Shown here: piece after piece, positions 5,554-5,799 of the stretch
Layout: every line of letters begins with the position of its first letter
How positions within the stretch are numbered: position 1 is the stretch's first letter
NCBI GenBank assembly: GCA_030688705.1
Contig: JAUYJH010000168.1
Span: 1 to 5,799 of the forward strand
Length of the DNA: 5,799 nt
Direction of reading: 5' to 3'
Source: Deltaproteobacteria bacterium
Lineage (GTDB): Bacteria > UBA10199 > SPLOWO2-01-44-7
Program-made: the position numbers and the translations under genes
Notes under the pieces: model-generated
What the model was told of the DNA's origin: nothing
Database searches by the model: none
The model's input: the letters and a program-made list of their open reading frames with translations, nothing else

Positions 5554-5799
5554 TTACAATTGCGTCAAATAAATCGCGAGAATCGCGATAAGGCCGATCA
5601 ACCCCGCCGAGTACAAAAGAGCCCTGCGGTTTTCGCGAAACCATTTCCACTCTTTTGCCAAAGGCTTTTCCACCCGGTTTTCTTTTTGAATCTCTTTCAA
5701 ATTCCAGGGTCCGCTGGAGGAGGGGGGGCGCAATGTCAGTTCCATTGTTTCCCCCTTTTTCCAGAAGGCTTCGGGAACGGGATCGCCGATTTTCAGGTT
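5554..5799 (-). CDS. Small or C-terminal membrane-anchored protein, possibly partial at window edge
   Basis: Not recognised as a known family. From the ATG at 5745 it encodes 63 aa: a polar, charged and Pro/Ser-containing N-terminal part (1-41) and one strongly hydrophobic C-terminal helix (about 42-61) ending almost at the stop, so it is tail-anchored with the bulk in the cytoplasm. AAGGGGG sits 5 nt before this ATG, a good Shine-Dalgarno site. However, the same frame stays open upstream to the window end, adding 18 plausible codons (Asn-Leu-Lys-Ile-Gly-Asp-Pro-Val-Pro and so on). The gene may therefore be longer, with only its C-terminus seen here. Its stop is 12 nt before the kinase start and forms part of the kinase Shine-Dalgarno site, so the two are very likely co-translated. 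A role as kinase accessory or membrane partner is only a guess from position. Confidence 0.6.
   Translation of the reverse strand, partial: NLKIGDPVPEAFWKKGETMELTLRPPSSSGPWNLKEIQKENRVEKPLAKEWKWFRENRRALLYSAGLIGLIAILAIYLTQL

Overview
The window reads as a chromosomal segment of a Gram-negative bacterium, probably from a deltaproteobacteria-like lineage (Myxococcota, Bdellovibrionota or a related uncultured group). This rests on a Hanks-type Ser/Thr kinase with a PEGA-repeat C-terminal half, next to a sigma-54 activator carrying an FHA domain, a combination common in those groups. The lineage is inferred from family knowledge; no search was run. Coding density is high and base composition is balanced, apart from one very AT-rich intergenic element.

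Region 1 (1-154) has no gene. It holds a cluster of ACCCTGACA repeats in both orientations, including two 27-bp tandem units, and then a possible promoter and Shine-Dalgarno site for panD. The cluster could be an operator array or the relic end of a mobile element.

Region 2 (155-1535, + strand) is a compact four-gene operon: panD (aspartate decarboxylase), yceD (DUF177, linked to 23S rRNA accumulation), rpmF (ribosomal protein L32) and acpP (acyl carrier protein). yceD-rpmF followed by fatty-acid genes is a classic arrangement, but here plsX/fabH/fabD/fabG are absent and acpP overlaps rpmF directly. PanD makes the beta-alanine that becomes part of the phosphopantetheine arm carried by AcpP, so the two outer genes are metabolically linked.

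Region 3 (1536-1678) is a 136-bp AT-rich imperfect inverted repeat. Each arm is built from about 7-nt A-rich units in the same order. It lies between two convergent operons, where it may end transcription from both sides.

Region 4 (1679-5799, - strand) is a signalling operon read leftward. It contains a small membrane protein (possibly the C-terminal end of a longer one running off the window), an 819-aa membrane Ser/Thr kinase with five probable periplasmic PEGA domains, and a 462-aa FHA-AAA+-Fis sigma-54 activator. Gaps of 12 and 14 nt with strong Shine-Dalgarno sites indicate co-translation. The simplest model is that the kinase senses an envelope signal and phosphorylates itself or a partner, and the FHA domain of the activator reads the phosphothreonine to switch on sigma-54 promoters. 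All gene families are known. The specific pairing and the heptad dyad are the parts most worth following up.
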